From Xylophilus sp. Leaf220 (GTDB lineage Bacteria; Pseudomonadota; Gammaproteobacteria; Burkholderiales; Burkholderiaceae_C), in the NCBI RefSeq assembly GCF_001421705.1, contig NZ_LMKO01000023.1, positions 1-64,000 of the forward strand: a DNA stretch of 64,000 nt. The letters are read 5' to 3'. Shown in pieces: positions 8,252-18,299 of this stretch. The position numbers and the translations under genes are program-made. How positions within the stretch are numbered: position 1 is the first letter of the stretch; each line of letters begins with the position of its first letter. The notes below the pieces were generated by a model, which saw only the letters and a program-made list of their open reading frames with translations, was not told the DNA's origin and searched no databases.

Positions 8252-9693
8252 CGCCCTTGTCCTTCCACGGCCATTTGCTCTGTTTCCTGTAGCAGATCGA
8301 CCAGCCTGCCCGGCACGGCGCCGATCGACCCGGCGCCCATGCAGAGCACCACGTCGCCGCCGCGGGCGTTGTCGCGGATCGCCTGCGGCAGGTCGGCCAC
8401 GTCGGCCACGAAGAGCGGCTCGACCTTGCCGGCCACCCGCAGCGCGCGGGCGAGCGAGCGGCTGTCGGCCGCGACGATCGGCGCCTCGCCGGCGGCGTAG
8501 ACCTCGGTCAGCAGCACCGCGTCGGCGAACTGGCCGATCACCTGCACGAAGTCGTCGAAGCAATCCCGGGTGCGGCTGTAGCGGTGCGGCTGGAAGGCCA
8601 GCACCAGCCGGCGGCCGGGAAACGCGCCGCGCGCCGCGGCCAGGGTGGCGGCCATCTCGACCGGGTGGTGGCCGTAGTCGTCGATCACGGTGAAGCGGCC
8701 GCCGCCATGCGCCGCATCCACCGGCCAGTCGCCGTAGGGCTGGAACCGGCGGCCGACGCCCTTGAATTGGGCCAATGCGGCGACCACCGCCGCATCGGGA
8801 ATGTTCAGTTCCACCGCGATGGCGATGGCCGACAGCGCGTTGAGCACGTTGTGCTCGCCGGCCAGGTTCAGCACCACCTCCAGGTCGGGCAGCACCACGC
8901 CGTTGCGGCGCTGCACGGTGAAGTGCATCTTGCCGGCCACGGCCCGCACGTCCAGCGCCCGCACCTGGGCGTCTTCCGAGAAGCCGTAGCTGGTCACCGG
9001 GCAGGTGACCTGCGGCAGGATCTCGCGCACCGCCGGGTTGTCGATGCAGAGCACCGCCGTGCCGTAGAAGGGCATGCGGTGCAGGAAATCGACGAAGGCG
9101 CCCTTCAGCCGCGAAAAGTCGTGGCCGTAGGTCTCCATGTGGTCGGCGTCGATGTTGGTGACGACCGCCATCACTGGCAGCAGGTTGAGGAAGGAGGCGT
9201 CCGACTCGTCGGCCTCGACCACGATGTAGTCGCCGCTGCCCAGCTTGGCGTTGGCGCCGGCGCTGTTGAGCCGGCCGCCGATCACGAAGGTCGGGTCCAG
9301 GCCCGCTTCGGCCAGCACGCTGGTGACCAGGCTGGTGGTGGTCGTCTTGCCGTGGGTGCCGGCGATGGCGATGCCCTGCTTCAGGCGCATCAGCTCGGCC
9401 AGCATCAGGGCGCGCGGCACGACCGGGATGCGCTTCTCGCGGGCGGCCAGCACCTCGGGGTTGTCGGCCTGCACCGCGGTCGAGGTGACGACCGCGTCGG
9501 CGCCGTCGATGTGCGCCGCCGCATGGCCGATGCAGGTGCGGATGCCGAGCGCCTTCAGCCGGTGCAGCGTGGGACTGTCGCTCAGGTCGGAACCGGAGAT
9601 GGCGTAGCCGAGGTTGAACAGCACTTCGGCGATGCCGCTCATGCCGGCCCCCCCGAGGCCCACGAAATGGATGTGGCGAATCGCATGCTTCAT
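8248..9693 (-). CDS. murC: UDP-N-acetylmuramate--L-alanine ligase
   Basis: Adds L-Ala to UDP-MurNAc, the first amino acid of the stem peptide, in the cytoplasm. 481 residues from ATG 9691-9693 ([20 protein letters not shown]); the in-frame upstream extension is not family-like. Motifs: N-terminal [14 protein letters not shown] for UDP binding; [13 protein letters not shown]-loop at about residue 107; the His of GYGHHP-type sequence [10 protein letters not shown]; and R/H substrate residues in [10 protein letters not shown] 79-base AT-richer gap separates it from murG, one of the few places in the dcw operon where a secondary promoter could sit. Confidence 0.97.
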   Translation of the reverse strand: MKHAIRHIHFVGLGGAGMSGIAEVLFNLGYAISGSDLSDSPTLHRLKALGIRTCIGHAAAHIDGADAVVTSTAVQADNPEVLAAREKRIPVVPRALMLAELMRLKQGIAIAGTHGKTTTTSLVTSVLAEAGLDPTFVIGGRLNSAGANAKLGSGDYIVVEADESDASFLNLLPVMAVVTNIDADHMETYGHDFSRLKGAFVDFLHRMPFYGTAVLCIDNPAVREILPQVTCPVTSYGFSEDAQVRALDVRAVAGKMHFTVQRRNGVVLPDLEVVLNLAGEHNVLNALSAIAIAVELNIPDAAVVAALAQFKGVGRRFQPYGDWPVDAAHGGGRFTVIDDYGHHPVEMAATLAAARGAFPGRRLVLAFQPHRYSRTRDCFDDFVQVIGQFADAVLLTEVYAAGEAPIVAADSRSLARALRVAGKVEPLFVADVADLPQAIRDNARGGDVVLCMGAGSIGAVPGRLVDLLQETEQMAVEGQGR

Positions 9694-9772
9694 GCGGCAC
9701 GCTCCTTTTTTTGTAGCATGCAGTCGGCGCACAGAGCCGGCCGGAGGCACTTTTTATTCATATTCCGGGTGT

Positions 9773-10837
9773 TCATGCCACCAGCTCCTCGCAGGCGGCG
9801 ACCATCGTCTCGACCGCGCCGGTCTTGCGCAGCGCCAGGGCTTTTTCTGCGCGGGCCTGCAGTTCGTCGCGGGTCAGCGATTGCAGCAGCTGCGCCAGGT
9901 CCGCGGCGCCGAGCTGCGGCTGCGGCAGCAGCCAGGCGGCGCCGGCATCCGACAGGAAGCGGGCGTTGGTCGTCTGGTGGTCGTCCACCGCCGAGGGGAA
10001 CGGCACGAAGACGGCCGCGGCACCGACGGCCGCGATCTCGGTCACCGTGCTGGCGCCGGCGCGGCAGACGACCACGTCGGCATCGGCGAAGGCCTGCGCG
10101 GTCTCGTCGATGAAGGGGGTGAGCGTCGCCTCGACGCCTGCCTGCGCATAGGCGGCGCGCAGGGCGTCGATCTGTTTTTCGCCGCTCTGGTGCACGACCA
10201 CCGGGCGCTCGGCCGCGGGGATCAGCGCCAGCGCCTGCGGCACCGTGTCGTTGAGGGCCTTGGCGCCCAGGCTGCCGCCGACCACCAGCAGCCGCAGCGG
10301 GCCGCTGCGGCCTGCGAAGCGCGCGGCCGGCACCGGCTGGGCCAGGAACGCGGGGCGCAGCGGATTGCCGATCCATTCGGCGATCTTCAGCACCTCGGGG
10401 AACGCGGTGAAGCTGCGGTCCGACACCTGTGCCAGCACCCTGTTGACCAAGCCCGCGACCGAGTTCTGCTCGTGCAGCACCAGCGGCCGTCCCAGCAGCA
10501 CCGCCATCAGGCCGGCGGGAAAGGTGATGTAGCCGCCGAAGCCCAGTACCACCTGCGGCCGGACCCGGCGCAGCACCTGCACGCTCTGCCAGAAGGCGCG
10601 CAGCAGCCGCACCGGCAGCAGCGCCAGCGTGAGCGGGCCCTTGCCGCGCACGCCCGAGAACGCGATCTGCTCGAAGGCGAATCCGCGCGGCGGCACCAGC
10701 CGGCTCTCCATGCTGCCCGGCGCGCCGATCCAGTGCACCTGCCAGCCGGCCGCGCGCAGCGCCTCGGCCACGGCCAGGCCGGGGAAGATGTGGCCGCCGG
10801 TGCCGCCGGCCATGACGAGTGCGGTACGTGCGGTCAT
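9773..10837 (-). CDS. murG: UDP-GlcNAc:lipid I N-acetylglucosaminyltransferase
   Basis: Peripheral membrane GT28 enzyme converting lipid I to lipid II on the inner leaflet. 354 residues, starting [20 protein letters not shown] at ATG 10835-10837, which overlaps the ftsW stop as ATGA. The N-terminal G-loop GGTGGH and the second G-loop [11 protein letters not shown] are present, as are [12 protein letters not shown] and the C-terminal UDP-GlcNAc motif [16 protein letters not shown] followed by [13 protein letters not shown]. The length and order of motifs are normal. Confidence 0.97.
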   Translation of the reverse strand: MTARTALVMAGGTGGHIFPGLAVAEALRAAGWQVHWIGAPGSMESRLVPPRGFAFEQIAFSGVRGKGPLTLALLPVRLLRAFWQSVQVLRRVRPQVVLGFGGYITFPAGLMAVLLGRPLVLHEQNSVAGLVNRVLAQVSDRSFTAFPEVLKIAEWIGNPLRPAFLAQPVPAARFAGRSGPLRLLVVGGSLGAKALNDTVPQALALIPAAERPVVVHQSGEKQIDALRAAYAQAGVEATLTPFIDETAQAFADADVVVCRAGASTVTEIAAVGAAAVFVPFPSAVDDHQTTNARFLSDAGAAWLLPQPQLGAADLAQLLQSLTRDELQARAEKALALRKTGAVETMVAACEELVA

Positions 10838-12114
10838 ACCCGGCCCCCGCGCATGAGAACCCTGTTCTCGTAATCGATCCGCAGCACGATGGCCACCGCC
10901 ACCAGGTTCATCAGGATCGCCGAGCCGCCGTAGCTCATGAACGGCAGGGTGAGGCCCTTGGTGGGCAGCGCGCCCAGGTTCACGCCCATGTTGATGAACG
11001 ACTGGAAGCCGACCCACATGCCGATGCCCTGCGCCACCAGGCCGGCGAAGACCCGGTCGAGCGCGATCGCCTGCCGGCCGATGTGCATGATGCGGCGGGT
11101 CAGCCAGAGGAACAGCACGATCAGGATGCCCACGCCGACCAGGCCGCATTCCTCGCCGATCACCGCCAGCAGGAAGTCGGTGTGCGCCTCGGGCAGCCAG
11201 TGCAGCTTCTCGACGCTGCCGCCCAGGCCCACGCCGAAGATCTCGCCGCGGCCGATGGCGATCAGCGAATGCGAGAGCTGGTAGCCCTTGCCGAGGGCGT
11301 GCTGCTCGCTCCACGGGTCGAGGTAGGCGAAGATCCGCTCGCGCCGCCAGGGGCTCGACATCACCATCGTGCCGAAGGCGAACACGATCACCGTGGCGAT
11401 CATGAAGAACATGCGGGCGTTCACGCCGCCCAGGAACAGGATGCCCATGGCGATCACCGCGATCACCATGAAGGCGCCCATGTCGGGCTCGGCCAGCAGC
11501 AGCGCGCCGACGATGGCCACCGCCAGCGCCATCGGCAGCACCGCGCGGAAGAAGCGCTCCTTCACCTCCATCCGGCGCACCATGTAGTCGGCCGCGTACA
11601 GCACGATCGCCAGCTTGGCGAGCTCGGACGGCTGGAAGTTCATCACGCCCATCGGCAGCCAGCGACGCGCGCCGTTGACGCTGCGGCCCACGTGCGGCAC
11701 CAGCACCAGCATCAGCAGCACGATCGAGGCGACGAAGAGCCACGGCGCCGCCTTCTCCCAGGTGCGCACCGGCACCTGGAAGGCCAGCACCGCCGCGGCG
11801 AAGGCCAGCACCAACGCCATCACGTGGCGGATCAGGAAGTAGGTCTGGCTGTAGCCCATGCGGCCGAAGCGCGGGTTGTCGGGCATCGCGATCGAGGCCG
11901 AATAGACCATCACCAGGCCCCAGACCAGCAGCGCCGCGGTGACCCACAGCAGCGCCTGGTCGAAGCCCAGCAGACGCGCCGGTGCCGACTGGGTACGGGC
12001 GAATTCGCGCGAGCCGATGCGCACCGGCAGCACCTCGCCCGCCGCCTGCGACAGGCCGCCGAACCAGCCGTGCATGCGGGCGCCGAGGCCCGGATTCGCG
12101 GATTCGGTGCTCAT
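10834..12114 (-). CDS. ftsW: Septal peptidoglycan glycosyltransferase FtsW
   Basis: SEDS-family polytopic membrane protein that polymerises septal glycan with FtsI. 426 residues with about ten hydrophobic segments. The cytoplasmic N-terminus of ~50 residues is typical of betaproteobacterial FtsW. Diagnostic sequences: [18 protein letters not shown], the EPDMGAF region carrying the catalytic Asp, [21 protein letters not shown], and near the end [15 protein letters not shown]. The start ATG overlaps the murD stop (ATGA) and the stop overlaps murG. Confidence 0.97.
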   Translation of the reverse strand: MSTESANPGLGARMHGWFGGLSQAAGEVLPVRIGSREFARTQSAPARLLGFDQALLWVTAALLVWGLVMVYSASIAMPDNPRFGRMGYSQTYFLIRHVMALVLAFAAAVLAFQVPVRTWEKAAPWLFVASIVLLMLVLVPHVGRSVNGARRWLPMGVMNFQPSELAKLAIVLYAADYMVRRMEVKERFFRAVLPMALAVAIVGALLLAEPDMGAFMVIAVIAMGILFLGGVNARMFFMIATVIVFAFGTMVMSSPWRRERIFAYLDPWSEQHALGKGYQLSHSLIAIGRGEIFGVGLGGSVEKLHWLPEAHTDFLLAVIGEECGLVGVGILIVLFLWLTRRIMHIGRQAIALDRVFAGLVAQGIGMWVGFQSFINMGVNLGALPTKGLTLPFMSYGGSAILMNLVAVAIVLRIDYENRVLMRGGRV

Positions 12115-14069
12115 GAAGAAGAAACCTCGGTGGTGGGCGCAACCGCGTGCGCGTTCCGGCGCTGGTCGCCCTGGTGGTCCGGGTGGCTCTCGCCGCCGGC
12201 CAGCGCGTCTGCGGCCAGCGCTTCCACCGCCTCGCAGAAGACGCGGGCGCGGTGCTCGTAGCCGGTGAACATGTCGAAGCTGGCGCAGGCGGGCGAGAGC
12301 AGCACCGCATCGCCGGCGCGGGCCAGGCCGCGCGCGGCCTGTACCGCGTCCTGCAGCGTCTCGGCCGCGGCCAGCGGCACGCCGGCATCGGCCAATGCCG
12401 TGCGAATGGCGCCGGCGTCGCGGCCGATCAGCACCACGGCGCGGGCATGCGCCGCCACCGGCGCCGCCAGCGGCGAAAAGTCCTGGCCCTTGCCGTCGCC
12501 GCCCAGGATCACGACGATGCGCCGCTCGGTGCCCAGGCCCTGCAGCGCGGCGACGGTGGCGCCCACGTTGGTGCCCTTGCTGTCGTCGAAATACTCGACC
12601 TCCTCGACCACCGCGACCGGGGCGACGCGGTGCGGTTCGCCGCGGTACTCGCGCAGGCCGTAGAGCATCGGCGCCAGCGCGCAGCCCGCGGCCTGGGCCA
12701 GCGCCAGCGCGGCCAGGGCGTTGACCGCGTTGTGCCGGCCGCGGATGCGCAGCGCGTCGGCCGGCATCAGGCGCTGCAGGTGCAGGTCCTCGGCGGCCGC
12801 GGCCCGGCGGGACTTGCGGGTCTCGTCGGCCTCCAGCGCGCGGCTGAGCCAGGCCATGCCGTTGACCAGGTCGATGCCATAGTCGCCGGCGCGCTGCGGC
12901 GCATCGGCGCCGAAGCTGAACCAGGTGCGCGCGACCGGCTTCGGTTGCTTGGGCTTGAAAGGGGTGCGCCGCGCGGGCGCGACGGCGGCGGCCGCATCGG
13001 CCACCGCGGCGGGTGCCGGCTGCGCCGCGCCGTCCAGCATCGCCATCACCCGCGGGTCTTCGCGGTTGAGCAGCATCAGGGCGCGGCTGCCGAACACCCG
13101 GGCCTTGGCCGCGGCGTAGGCGTCGAGGCTGCCGTGCCAGTCCAGGTGGTCCTGCGAGATGTTGAGCACCGTGGCGGCGGTCGGCTCGAAGCCCTGCACG
13201 CCGTCGAGCTGGAAGCTGGAGAGCTCCAGCACCCAGACCTCGGGCAGCGTGTCGGCGTCGATGTGCGCGGACAGGGTGTCGAGCAGCGTGGGGCCGATGT
13301 TGCCGGCCACCGCCACCGTCTTGCCGGCACGCTCAACCAGCAGGCCGGTGAGCGCGGTGACGGTCGTCTTGCCGTTGGTGCCGGTGATCGCCAGCACCGC
13401 GGGGCGGTAACCGGTGAGCACCGCGGGCGGCTCGATCGGTACCGCGTCGGCGAAGTGCAGCGCGTCGTCGGCGTCGGGGATGGCGGCGACGGCGGTAGCG
13501 GCTGCCGTGTCGTCGGCCTCGGCGGAAGCCGGGGTGTCGGCGTCAGGAGCGTCGGCGGGTGCAGCGGTGTCTGCATCGATGGCCGCATCCCCATCGGCAA
13601 CCCGATCCGGATCGGCCAGGGCCTCGTCGGCCACTGGATCGACGCCGGCGATGTCTGCGGCCTGGACCGAATCGGCGCCGGCGGTTTCCGGCGCGGCGGT
13701 GTCGTCGGCCGCCTCCGCCGTCTCATCGCGCAGATCGGCCAGCGCACGGGCGAACAGGTCCAGCTCGCCGCCCACCGGCAGGCCCAGCGCCCGGGCGGCG
13801 TCCAGCACCGCGGCCGTCGCCGAGGGCGGCAGGCCGGGCGAGCGGTAGACCGCGCGCACCGGGGCGCCCTCGACCAGCGCCGCGGTCAGCGGGCCGGCGA
13901 CGAAGGTCGCGCCTGGCACGTCCTGACGCAGCGCGGCCAGCTGCGGCGGCGCCTCGCGGGTGTCGGCCACGGTCACCCGTGCGCCGTGGCCCGCGCACCA
14001 GCGCGCCATGGCCAGGCCCGAGGCGCCGAGGCCCAGGACCAGTACGGGGAGGTCTTGCAGATGGCGCAT
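12111..14069 (-). CDS. murD: UDP-MurNAc-L-alanine--D-glutamate ligase with a long Asp/Ala-rich insert
   Basis: Adds D-Glu to UDP-MurNAc-L-Ala. 652 residues, roughly 200 more than a typical MurD. The N-terminal UDP-binding domain ([15 protein letters not shown]) ends at about residue 114. Residues ~115-217 are low-complexity Asp/Ala/Glu/Pro sequence with many AD and AAD runs and no predicted fold. The central ATPase domain then starts ([13 protein letters not shown] at 228-240). A second Ala/Pro/Lys-rich insert lies at ~350-385 before a normal C-terminal domain ([47 protein letters not shown]). All catalytic blocks are in one open frame, so the gene looks functional. Insert 1 falls at the domain boundary where it should do little harm. 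Confidence 0.95.
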   Translation of the reverse strand: MRHLQDLPVLVLGLGASGLAMARWCAGHGARVTVADTREAPPQLAALRQDVPGATFVAGPLTAALVEGAPVRAVYRSPGLPPSATAAVLDAARALGLPVGGELDLFARALADLRDETAEAADDTAAPETAGADSVQAADIAGVDPVADEALADPDRVADGDAAIDADTAAPADAPDADTPASAEADDTAAATAVAAIPDADDALHFADAVPIEPPAVLTGYRPAVLAITGTNGKTTVTALTGLLVERAGKTVAVAGNIGPTLLDTLSAHIDADTLPEVWVLELSSFQLDGVQGFEPTAATVLNISQDHLDWHGSLDAYAAAKARVFGSRALMLLNREDPRVMAMLDGAAQPAPAAVADAAAAVAPARRTPFKPKQPKPVARTWFSFGADAPQRAGDYGIDLVNGMAWLSRALEADETRKSRRAAAAEDLHLQRLMPADALRIRGRHNAVNALAALALAQAAGCALAPMLYGLREYRGEPHRVAPVAVVEEVEYFDDSKGTNVGATVAALQGLGTERRIVVILGGDGKGQDFSPLAAPVAAHARAVVLIGRDAGAIRTALADAGVPLAAAETLQDAVQAARGLARAGDAVLLSPACASFDMFTGYEHRARVFCEAVEALAADALAGGESHPDHQGDQRRNAHAVAPTTEVSSS

Positions 14070-14073
14070 GCGC

Positions 14074-15252
14074 TTACCGGAGCTTCAGCGTGGAGAGACC
14101 GACGAGGCACAGCAGCATCGTCACGATCCAGAAGCGCACGACGACCTGGGTCTCCTTCCAGCCGCTCTTCTCGAAATGGTGGTGCAGCGGCGCCATCTTC
14201 AGCAGCCTGCGGCCTTCGCCGTAGCGCTTGCGGGTGTACTTGAAGTACAGCACCTGGGCCATCACCGACAGCGCCTCGACCACGAAGATGCCGCCCATGA
14301 TCGACAGCACGATCTCCTGGCGCACGATGACCGCGATGGTGCCCAGCGCGGCGCCGAGCGCCAGCGCGCCCACGTCGCCCATGAAGACCTGCGCCGGATG
14401 CGCGTTGAACCACAGGAAGGCCAGGCCCGCGCCGGCCATGGCCGCGCAGAAGATCAGCAGCTCGCCCGAGCCGGGGATGTGCGGGAACAGCAGATAGCGC
14501 GAGAAGGTGGCGTTGCCGGTGATGTAGGCGAAGATGCCCAGCGCCGAGCCGACCATCACCACCGGCATGATCGCCAGGCCGTCGAGGCCGTCGGTGAGGT
14601 TGACCGCGTTGCTCGATCCGACGATGACCAGGTAGGTCATGATCACGAAGCCGAACACGCCCAGCGGATACGACACTTCCTTGAAGAAGGGCAGCAGCAG
14701 GCCGGCCTTGGGCGGCAGGTCGACGTCGAAGCCCGAACGCACCCAGGTGCCGAAGAGCTCGATCACCCGCCAGTTGGAGCTCTCGGAGATGCTGAACACC
14801 AGGTAGAGCGCCGCGACCAAGCCGATCAGCGATTGCCACATGTACTTCTCGCGCGAACGCATGCCCTCGGGGTCCTTGCGCACCACCTTGCGCCAGTCGT
14901 CCACCCAGCCGATGGCGCCGAAGCCCAGCGTCACCAGCAGCACGATCCAGACGAAGCGGTTGGCCAGGTCGGCCCAGAGCACGGTCGAGATGGCGATCGC
15001 CAGCAGGATCAGCACGCCGCCCATGGTCGGCGTGCCGCTTTTGGAGAGATGCGTCTCCATGCCGTAGCCGCGCACCGGCTGGCCGATCTTGAGCGCGGTG
15101 AGGCGGCGGATCACGAACGGTCCGGCGGCCAGGCTCAGCAAAAGCGCGGTCATCGCGGCCATCACGGCGCGGAAGGTGAGGTACTGGAAGACGCGCGCCC
15201 AACCGAAGTCGGGCGAGATCGTCTGCAGCCACTGCGCCAGGCTCAGCAGCAT
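14074..15252 (-). CDS. mraY: Phospho-MurNAc-pentapeptide transferase
   Basis: Integral membrane enzyme that makes lipid I from UDP-MurNAc-pentapeptide and undecaprenyl phosphate. 392 residues with about ten membrane segments. The catalytic Asp motifs are visible as [12 protein letters not shown] and [10 protein letters not shown]; the Mg site and the cytoplasmic His cluster [11 protein letters not shown] near the C-terminus are intact. It lies between murF (gap 36) and murD (gap 4). Confidence 0.97.
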   Translation of the reverse strand: MLLSLAQWLQTISPDFGWARVFQYLTFRAVMAAMTALLLSLAAGPFVIRRLTALKIGQPVRGYGMETHLSKSGTPTMGGVLILLAIAISTVLWADLANRFVWIVLLVTLGFGAIGWVDDWRKVVRKDPEGMRSREKYMWQSLIGLVAALYLVFSISESSNWRVIELFGTWVRSGFDVDLPPKAGLLLPFFKEVSYPLGVFGFVIMTYLVIVGSSNAVNLTDGLDGLAIMPVVMVGSALGIFAYITGNATFSRYLLFPHIPGSGELLIFCAAMAGAGLAFLWFNAHPAQVFMGDVGALALGAALGTIAVIVRQEIVLSIMGGIFVVEALSVMAQVLYFKYTRKRYGEGRRLLKMAPLHHHFEKSGWKETQVVVRFWIVTMLLCLVGLSTLKLR

Positions 15253-15288
15253 GCGGCGGCTCCGGTGGGGGCGGCCCGGCGGGCGGGT

Positions 15289-16782
15289 TCAGGGAACGGC
15301 ATGGCGGGTCGCCTCGTGGTGGGATGGTTGTTCTGGAAAAGCGGCGCCACCGGCATCGGCCGCGAGGCGTTCGAGGGCCTGGACCACCCGCTCCATCTGC
15401 ATCGAGCGGGAGCCCTTGACGAGGACGCTGGCGGCCTCGCGGATGGCCAGCAGCACGGTCGCTTCGAGCGCGGCGTAGTCGGCGAAATGGCGGCCGTCGC
15501 CACCCGCCTGCGCGAAGCGGGCCACGGCGGCGGTGGACTGGGGGCCCAGGGCGAAGAGCCGCTCGATGCCGCGCTCGCGCGCATAGGCGCCGGCCTCGGC
15601 GTGGAAGGCGGGGCCCTGGGTGCCCACCTCGCCCATGTCGCCCAGCACCAGCAGGCGCGGGCCGGGCAGCGCGGCCAGCACGTCGATCGCGGCGCGCACC
15701 GAATCCGGGTTGGCGTTGTAGCTGTCGTCCACCAGCGTGATCGCACGGCCTTGCAGCGCCAGTTGCGCCGCACGCGAGCGGCCCTTGACCGGGCGGAACG
15801 CGGCCAGCCCGGCGGCGATGGCCGGCAGCCGCACGCCGGCGGCCAGCGCGCAGGCGGCGGCGGCCAGCGCGTTGCGCAGGTTGTGGCGGCCGGCGACGGT
15901 CAGGTGGAAGCCAAGCGATCCCGCAGGCGTGTCGGCGCGGACCCGCCAGGCATCGCCCTGCCATTCGGCATCGGCCAGGCGCAGGTCGGCGTCGGGCACC
16001 GCGTCTGCGGCCGCATCGGTGAAGGTCAGGCAGCGGCGGGCGCCGGCCAGGGTGCGCCAGAGCGGGGTGAAGGTGTCGCCCGCGGGGAACACGGCCACGC
16101 CGTCGTCGGGCAGCGCGGTCAGCACCACGCCGTTCTCGTGCGCCACCGCCTCGACGGTGTGCATGAATTCCTGGTGCTCGCGCTGGGCGTTGTTGACCAG
16201 GGCCACGGTGGGCCGGGCCATGTGGGCCAGCACCGCGATCTCGCCGGGGTGGTTCATGCCCAGCTCGACCACGCCGGCGCGGTGGTGGGGCCGCAGCCGC
16301 AGGAGCGTCAGCGGCACGCCGACGTCGTTGTTCAGGTTGCCCTGGGTGGCAAAGGCGGCCTCGGCGTGCGCCGCGCGCAGGATCGACGCGACCATCTGGG
16401 TGACGGTGGTCTTGCCGTTGCTGCCGGTCACCGCGATCAGCGGCAGCCGGAACTGCAGGCGCCAGCCGGCGGCCAGCGCGGCCAGGGCGGCGCGGCTGTC
16501 GGGCACCTCGACGCCCTGCAGGCCGGCCGCGGCCAGGCCGCCGTGGGCGATGGCCGCCTGCGCACCGGCGGCGCGGGCCTCGGCCAGGAAGTCGTTGGCA
16601 TCGAAATGCTCGCCGCGCAGCGCGACGAACAGGTCGCCGGGCTGCAGGCTGCGGGTGTCGGTGTGCACCCGCGCGATCGGCAGCGTGCCGTCGCCGACCA
16701 GGCGGTGGCCGCCGGTCCAGGCGTGGGCCTGCGCCAGCGTCAGCTGCATCGGCGTGGCGGCGGTGGTGTCGTGCGGCGTCAT
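15289..16782 (-). CDS. murF: UDP-MurNAc-tripeptide--D-alanyl-D-alanine ligase
   Basis: Joins D-Ala-D-Ala (from Ddl) to the UDP-MurNAc tripeptide, finishing the pentapeptide. 497 residues if translation starts at the ATG (16780-16782) that overlaps the murE stop as ATGA; an internal ATG 11 codons later (MQLTLAQAHAW) is also family-like. Motifs: DTRSLQPGDLFVALRGEHFDA in the N-terminal domain, the P-loop VTGSNGKTTVTQM, ELGMNHPGEI, and DDSYNANPDSVRAAI with the ligase Asp/Asn residues. The C-terminal KGSRSMQMERVVQAL is typical. Confidence 0.96.
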   Translation of the reverse strand: MTPHDTTAATPMQLTLAQAHAWTGGHRLVGDGTLPIARVHTDTRSLQPGDLFVALRGEHFDANDFLAEARAAGAQAAIAHGGLAAAGLQGVEVPDSRAALAALAAGWRLQFRLPLIAVTGSNGKTTVTQMVASILRAAHAEAAFATQGNLNNDVGVPLTLLRLRPHHRAGVVELGMNHPGEIAVLAHMARPTVALVNNAQREHQEFMHTVEAVAHENGVVLTALPDDGVAVFPAGDTFTPLWRTLAGARRCLTFTDAAADAVPDADLRLADAEWQGDAWRVRADTPAGSLGFHLTVAGRHNLRNALAAAACALAAGVRLPAIAAGLAAFRPVKGRSRAAQLALQGRAITLVDDSYNANPDSVRAAIDVLAALPGPRLLVLGDMGEVGTQGPAFHAEAGAYARERGIERLFALGPQSTAAVARFAQAGGDGRHFADYAALEATVLLAIREAASVLVKGSRSMQMERVVQALERLAADAGGAAFPEQPSHHEATRHAVP

Positions 16783-18299
16783 GCGCGGGCCTCGTGTGCG
16801 GCGCGGCGGTCGAGCGCGTCCTCGACCTGCTCGCGGTCGGAGAACGGCAGCCGCGTGCCGGCGATGTCCTGGTAGTCCTCGTGGCCCTTGCCGGCCACCA
16901 GCACGACGTCGTGCGGGCCGGCCTCGGCCACCGCGCGGCGGATCGCGAGGGCACGGTCGACCTCGGTCTCGGCGCGGGTGCCGAAGGGCAGGCCGGCGGC
17001 GGTCTGCGCGATGATCGTCTCGGGCGATTCGTGACGCGGGTTGTCGCTGGTGATCCAGACGCGGTCGGCCTGCAGCGCGGCGGCGGCGGCCATGCGGGGC
17101 CGCTTGAACGTGTCGCGCCCGCCGCCGCAGCCGAAGACGCAGACCAGCGCCCCGCCCCGCTCGGCCGCCAGGGGCCGCAGCGCCTGCAGGGCTTTTTCCA
17201 GTGCGTCCGGGGTGTGGGCGTAGTCCACCGCCACCAGCGGCGCGCCGGCGCGGGCGATGCAGTCCATGCGGCCCGGCACCGGCGAGAGGCCGGCGCAGGC
17301 GGCCACGGCGGCGGCCAGCGGCACGCCCAGCGCCCGCAGCGTGCCCAGCACGCCCAGCAGGTTGTAGAGGTTGAAGCGGCCGATCACCGGCGCGGCCAGC
17401 AGGTGCCGGTCGGCGCCCTCGACCACGGTGCAGCGCAGGTGGCCGACGGCGTCGTAGCCGATGTCCTCGGCCGACAGGCGCGCCGGGCCCTGCAGCGACA
17501 CGGTCCACAGGTCGACCGCGCCCGCAGCCACGGTGCGGGCCAGTTCGGCACCGGCCGCGTCGTCGATGTTCACCACCGCCGCCTGCAGGCCCGGCCAGAC
17601 GAAGAGGCCCGCCTTGGCCTGCCAGTAGGCCTCCATCGTGCCGTGGTAGTCGAGGTGGTCCTGGGTGAAGTTGGTGAACACCGCCACCCGGATCCGGGTG
17701 CCGTCCAGCCGCCGCTCGGCGATGCCGATGGAGGAGGCCTCGATCGCGCAGGCACCCAGGCCGGCATCGGCGAAGCGGCGGAACTCGCGCTGCAGCAGCA
17801 CCGGGTCGGGCGTCGTCAGGCCGTTGCTCACCACGCGGGGCGGAATTCCGATGCCCAAGGTGCCGATCAGCCCGCATCCGGCGCCGGCCCCATGCTCTAC
17901 TTTCGATAGCGCCTGCGCCAGCCACCAGGCGGTGGTCGTCTTGCCGTTGGTGCCGGTCACCGCCAGCACGTCGAGCGCGGCCGAGGGCGCGCCGAACCAT
18001 TCCGCGGCCAGCGGGCCGGTCGCGGCCTTGAGCCCTGCGAACGCCGCCACCGGGCCGGCGCCGTCGAGGTCGAAAGCCGCGATGCCTTCGTGCTCGACCA
18101 GGCAGGCGGCCGCGCCCTGGGCGAAGGCGGCCCGCACATGCGCCCGGCCGTCGCTCGCGGCGCCGGGCCAGGCGATGAAACCGTCGCCGGCACCGACCTT
18201 GCGGCTGTCGACCTGCAGGCCGCCGCGCGCATGCGCGCGCAGCCACTCCAGCGCCTGCGGCACGGTGGTGAAGACCGGCATCGGGAGGGCGACGGCCAT
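16779..18299 (-). CDS. murE: UDP-MurNAc-dipeptide--meso-diaminopimelate ligase
   Basis: Adds meso-diaminopimelate to the stem peptide. 506 residues. N-terminal DSRKVGAGDGFIAWPG, P-loop [13 protein letters not shown] (residues 114-126), EASSIG carbamylation/substrate region, and the diagnostic ITSDNPRHESPE, whose DNPR motif marks diaminopimelate (not lysine) specificity. Residues 131-143 (LSKVEHGAGAGCG) are encoded by a stretch nearly identical to the R1 palindromic repeat. It replaces or lengthens by about four residues the loop between the P-loop helix and GTLGIG. The start ATG overlaps the ftsI stop by one base (TGATG). Confidence 0.97.
   Translation of the reverse strand: MAVALPMPVFTTVPQALEWLRAHARGGLQVDSRKVGAGDGFIAWPGAASDGRAHVRAAFAQGAAACLVEHEGIAAFDLDGAGPVAAFAGLKAATGPLAAEWFGAPSAALDVLAVTGTNGKTTTAWWLAQALSKVEHGAGAGCGLIGTLGIGIPPRVVSNGLTTPDPVLLQREFRRFADAGLGACAIEASSIGIAERRLDGTRIRVAVFTNFTQDHLDYHGTMEAYWQAKAGLFVWPGLQAAVVNIDDAAGAELARTVAAGAVDLWTVSLQGPARLSAEDIGYDAVGHLRCTVVEGADRHLLAAPVIGRFNLYNLLGVLGTLRALGVPLAAAVAACAGLSPVPGRMDCIARAGAPLVAVDYAHTPDALEKALQALRPLAAERGGALVCVFGCGGGRDTFKRPRMAAAAALQADRVWITSDNPRHESPETIIAQTAAGLPFGTRAETEVDRALAIRRAVAEAGPHDVVLVAGKGHEDYQDIAGTRLPFSDREQVEDALDRRAAHEARA
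17871..17911. repeat. R1 repeat core inside murE
   Basis: In the coding direction it reads GCTATCGAAAGTAGAGCATG followed by GGGCCGGCGCCGGATGCGGGC. This matches the Nudix-MBL copy (45824-45864) at about 35 of 41 bases by hand alignment, and shows the same 5' GCTAT / GCCGGC ... GCCGG layout as the intergenic copies. Both coding copies are read in the same frame. Confidence 0.7.

Noticed and set aside
13450-13720. MurD insert as an intein or misassembly
   Set aside because: No intein splice motifs (no Cys/Ser...HN-Cys pattern), one continuous frame, low-complexity only.
13960-16954. Near 1000-codon ORFs on both strands over murD-mraY-murF
   Set aside because: Both are frame shadows kept open by high GC3; the real genes mraY and murF explain the region.
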